From Symsagittifera roscoffensis (Eukaryota > Xenacoelomorpha > Acoela > Convolutidae), in assembly GCF_963678635.1 (NCBI RefSeq), contig NW_026970929.1:1-64000 (forward strand): a DNA stretch of 64,000 nt. The letters are read 5' to 3'. The position numbers and the translations under genes are program-made. The notes under the pieces were generated by a model. The model had not been told where the DNA came from and did not search any database. It saw nothing but the letters and a program-made list of their open reading frames with translations. This document shows, one piece after another, positions 59,961-64,000 of the stretch (positions within the stretch are counted from its first letter, which is position 1; each line of letters starts with the position of its first letter).

Positions 59961-60690
59961 CAGTGCTGATTTAAATTAACCGGACAAAACGCGTTAAACT
60001 TGAACATTAAAACCCGTTTTTCTCAAATTGGGTTGAGTTTAGGTGAAAACTTATGAAGACAAAACTTGCTTAAAATTTTAGCAGAATTAAAAAAGTGTAG
60101 TTTGTTTAGCGAAGCTCGGGCCCGAAATTTTACCCCAAAAACGGGTCATTTTGGCTTTACTTAGTTAATCAAAAGTTACGCCAAAAATACCCAGTCGATC
60201 AGAGATAATTATATCAAAGGGAGCCTCTTACGTAGCCCAACAATCTTTATAAAGTGTATAATCTCCAAAATATTGTTTAATTTAACTTATTTTTGTTTGA
60301 TAGACAAAAAAGGTCGTTTTTACTTTATAAAATACCAACTTTTTATTTAAAAAACAATTTTTAAACATTTTCCAAATTTCTTTTGGAGAGAATACTCTTC
60401 AGAAAGTTTGCTGGGCTACGTAAGAGGCCCTCTTTGATATAATTATGTCTGTGATCGACTGGGTATTTTGGCGTATTTTTGATTAACTAAGAAAAGCCAA
60501 AATGACCCATTTTTGAGGTAAAATTTTGGGCCCGAATTTCGCAAAACAAATTAAACCATATTATTTCTGCTGAAGTTTTAAGCAAGTTTCATTCTCATAA
60601 GTTTTCACCTAAACTCAACCCAATTTGCGAAAAACGCGTTTTTAGTTTCAAGTTTAGGTCGTTTTGTCCGGTTAATTCAAATCAGAACTG
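59961..60690 (+). mobile_element. Palindromic TA-flanked MITE, left half of nested palindrome
   Basis: 730 bp, flanked by TA (59,959-59,960 and 60,691-60,692). Ends CAGTGCTGATTTAAATTAAC and the inverted TTAATTCAAATCAGAACTG. Inner words pair across the centre (CTCTTACGTAGCCCA with TGGGCTACGTAAGAGGCC). Non-coding. CAGTG ends and a TA target suggest a Tc1/mariner-like relation. Confidence 0.85.
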
Positions 60691-60692
60691 TA

Positions 60693-61419
60693 CAATGCTG
60701 ATTTCAATTAACCATACAAAACGCGTTAAACTTGAAATTTAAAAAGACTTTTTCTCAAATTGGGGTCAATTTAGGTGAAAACTCATGAGGAGTTGCTAAA
60801 AGTTTTTGCAGAATTTTTATGGTGTAATTTCTTTTGCAAAACTCGGGCCCAAAATTTTACCCCAAAAATGGGTCATTTTGGCTTTTCTTAGATAATCAAA
60901 ATTTACGCCGAAAATACTCAGTCGATCACAGACGTAATTATACCAAAGTGAGCCCCTTACGTAGCCCAGCAAACTTTCTGAAGAGTATTCTCTCCAAAAG
61001 AAATTTGGAAATTGTTTAAAAATTGTTTTTTAAATAAAAAGTTGGTATTTTATAAAGTAAAAACGACCTTTTTTGTCTATCAAACAAAAATAAATTAAAT
61101 TAAACAATATTTTGGAGATTATACACTTTATAAAGATTGTTGGGCTACGTAAGAGGCTCCCTTTGTTATAATTATCTCTGATCGACTGGGTATTTTTGGC
61201 GTAACTTTTGATTAACTAAGTAAAGCCAAAATGACCCATTTTTGGGTTAAAATTTCGGGCCCGAACTTCGATGAACAAACTACACCATATTAACTTTGCT
61301 AAAATTCTAAGCAAGTTTTGTTTTCATAAGTTTTCACCTAAACTCAACCCAATTTGAGAAAAACGCGTTTTAAGTTTCAAGTTTAACGCGTTTTGTCCGG
61401 TTAATTTAAATCAGCACTG
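60693..61419 (-). mobile_element. Palindromic TA-flanked MITE, right half of nested palindrome
   Basis: 727 bp, the reverse complement of 59,961-60,690 with few differences. The asymmetrical centre (a run around AAAGTAAAAACGACC) shows the opposite orientation. A single TA separates the two, and TA follows at 61,420-61,421. Confidence 0.85.
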
Positions 61420-61421
61420 TA

Positions 61422-61959
61422 GTAACAAGAAACATGAATGACTTGCTTAGTTGGTTGCAGGTATATTATCTTCATCATCTTGATATCCTTGATATCATTC
61501 ATCTGAAGAACTCCATTTCGTTTTCTATCTTTCACCGCGCCAACAAAACAAGAAAGGGAGCAATAATTTTTGACACAAGAAAATGGGCCATTTTTCATGC
61601 GGCAAAAGCGAATCAGTATGCTAGAATGAACGACTTCACCACATTAATCCTCGACAAGTTCCGTAATACATTTGACAAATTGAAAATTTTTCACTGGTAG
61701 GCTCCGTGTTTGAACATCGAAATACTCGCCAAAACTACAATGTTCCTATATTTGAGAGTCAATATGCAATTTGTCTCTCTAAATGCATGTGAGGTAATTG
61801 TTTGCCTGATTCAACGCAATACGGTTAAACCACGACTGGATTGAAAATTTCAGGTGAGGAAAAACAGTCACATTCGAATCTATCAAATAAAAAACGCAGG
61901 AAAACAACTCTCCAGACTGACAAGGAACAGAGGGGCAAGCCATTCTACTCACAAAAGAA
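61422..61959. other. Short intergenic stretch
   Basis: An 88-residue plus-strand frame at 61,434-61,700 has no splice or family support. Otherwise nothing recognised. Confidence 0.35.
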
Positions 61960-62490
61960 ACAAGACTGCTCGTATCAGGGCGAAGCCCTGAATGTTCCGA
62001 CTGCCTTTTAAGGTTTATGGAGCAGTAATGACTTGACTGATAAACAAATTTTTTATGAAAATCATCCCCCCACACGCCTTATAAAGTACAAAAGGAAAGA
62101 TTTCGCTCCTTGTAACCAATCAATTATGGCAAGTAAGCTTCATTCAACCAAATTAAGCTTCGACGGATTAAGATGGATTTCTGACGGATTAAATCTCCGC
62201 TCACGTGTTAATAGCGCGAAATATATCGCGCGTTAATTGTCCCAAATTGGCCAAAATGGCAATCTTTAAACCCCCGTAAATGTACAAAAAAATGATCACA
62301 GGTAAAATATCTTTTCAAATTTGAGCTCAGGACAACAATACTTTTTGAATTATATTAAATAAATTCCGTCAAAAATGGCTTGTTAAAAAGTCGAAATTTG
62401 TCTGAAGAAAAAAAATCCACTCCGAGCACAAATATTCCGTTACTTTCTTATCGAAAGTCGGAACAAAAATCAAATCAGAAATCAACTTCC
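61960..62490 (-). repeat. Interspersed repeat, inverted copy
   Basis: Reverse complement of 1,570-2,130 and 7,770-8,240. Shared words include GACTGCTCGTATCAGGGCGA and AAATGGCAATCTTTAAA. It lies 50 kb from the others. Confidence 0.7.
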
Positions 62491-63845
62491 ACAAATGACT
62501 AACCTCAAGAGTTTAACTCAAAGCTCAACAAAACTTGGAAAAAAAAACAGCTGAGAAGCGAAAGATCAAAAGAAAGAAACATTAATACTTAAAAATCATC
62601 CAAGTTTGAAGCTCATAATAATCAGGGTCATTAAATGAAGCGAACATTCGTTTACTTAAGTTAATTGTATTTGATACTAACATGAGGACATGATGAATTG
62701 TCTAATAATACAGTATTTTTGAAAATTGTGTTCAAATACATATAATTTGTCTCTATCGTTTTGAGACCGGTGGAGTATTATCGGCGGAACCGTGCTCAAT
62801 GTGAAAGAAAGAAAAGATGATGACAAAAAAAAAATTTTTACGAAACAAATTTGTTTGCATCCTTTGTAACTTTTAGAAGCATTTTTTGAGGAATTATTAA
62901 GGTTTTTCAGAAAATTGCTCAGCTAATATTCAACAAAGAAAAAACCAACAATTTTTTACCACAGGTTTCAATCTGGTTGCAAAAATCAAACATATCATAC
63001 TATCCAACCGAATAGTTTTAGCATTCTCTCTTAACCCTAACTTTTCCTCATTGCGACATGAAACATGTCGATTCATGGACCTTCAATTAAAAAAAATTTC
63101 ACTGTTTTTTCACGCAAATCGAAAAAAAATCGACGAAGTCAACAATTCTTTACAAAAGTTAATAAAACTTAAAAAAAAATAAAAATCAATTTCAGTTTTT
63201 TGAGACTAAAAAAATTTCCCTAAAAATTGATAACAAAATCATGATTGAAGCTGTTTTGATAAAACCAAAGAAGGTTTGTGCGAGTAAGGCAGCAGACACA
63301 TTTTTCATTCTGCCGGGATTCGAAAAATTAAAATCCACCATCGAAACGCGAAACTTTTCATGTTTTTTTGGCGTTTTTTTCGCTTTCGAAAGGCAGAGCA
63401 GAACTGTCATTCATTTTAGCGAAACATTTTGATTGATATCAAAACAAATCACAAACAAAACTGTGATGGCTGTGAAATCATCGAAGTTAGAAATCTTATA
63501 ATGAGACTTCACAATATGAAATATATGAACTCAACTGATCTGTTGAGGCGTATTAACTTAGCTCATAAGCAACTCTATTTATATTGACTCTATTTTATCA
63601 GATGTGTATAAACAACTATCAAAGTGTGTCATCCATGTTACTTTCTGAAGTAATAATCATTTCTATGAGTAATTAATGAACTCTATTATTCAACTCATGA
63701 ACTGAATGCTATTTGTAACAAAAGTATTTTTGGTAAAAAAGTGGTAAAACGTTGACTATGTGAACAAAAAATAAATCTATCCCTAAAAACATAACATATC
63801 TTTGTTTTTATATATATTTATCCACTGATCAATATTTCTTGTGGT
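62491..63845. other. Intergenic, nothing recognised
   Basis: AT-rich. A 72-residue minus-strand and a 63-residue plus-strand frame overlap near 63.2-63.4 kb; neither has support. Confidence 0.35.
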
Positions 63846-64000
63846 TTTTAAAAACAAGAAAATTTGTAGATGCTCAAAGATTCGGGTTAATTAAGGTATC
63901 ATCCAAGTTACAAAAGCAACTTAATGAAACAAATCGATATGAGGAAAACTTATTTGTCAGAGTATCTGAAATTTTGAAAGTCTAAGTTATCTAGGGGGAC
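63846..64000 (+). repeat. Direct repeat, copy 2 (cut by window end)
   Basis: Partner of 59,727-59,881; the match is still running at the last base. Confidence 0.8.

Overview
The window is nuclear DNA from an AT-rich animal genome, most likely an invertebrate. It has GT-AG introns from 43 bp to several kb, a split gene for a coiled-coil protein, Ty3/Gypsy retrotransposons of the tRNA-Ser-primed kind, and many short palindromic DNA elements. No bacterial operon logic, CRISPR array, tRNA gene or rRNA gene is seen. The species cannot be named from sequence alone.

Left part (1-14,380): an old, broken Ty3/Gypsy element on the minus strand (8,346-14,375). It has diverged LTRs, a GTCAA target duplication and a tRNA-Ser primer-binding site. 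Its 3' half and flank are repeated in tandem at 1-5,930, so the duplication came after the insertion. Middle left (15,366-18,480): a possible decayed plus-strand exon, and a two-exon minus-strand pseudogene for a caspase-fold (clan CD) peptidase-like protein.

Centre (19,872-34,872): a six-exon minus-strand gene for an unidentified long coiled-coil protein; all five intron phases agree. Its first intron carries a young, whole-looking Ty3/Gypsy element in antisense (26,281-32,893). The element has identical 233-bp LTRs, a TCTAC target duplication and one gag-pol frame of about 1,928 codons. It sits in the inverted-repeat end of a small foldback element. Another intron holds a CpG-rich, TCGCGAC-studded patch.

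Right part (35,000-64,000): gene-poor and repeat-rich. It contains two decayed copies of an unknown small gene with conserved 43-bp introns (41.6-42.3 and 44.0-44.4 kb), a 200-N assembly gap, and a 5.3-kb direct duplication (44,630-49,906 and 52,578-57,912). Each copy carries two different foldback elements. Low-complexity tracts follow, and then a nested palindrome at 59,961-61,419 made of two inverted TA-flanked foldback elements. The sequence does not show the genes forming a pathway. The main story is repeat accumulation around one apparently intact host gene.
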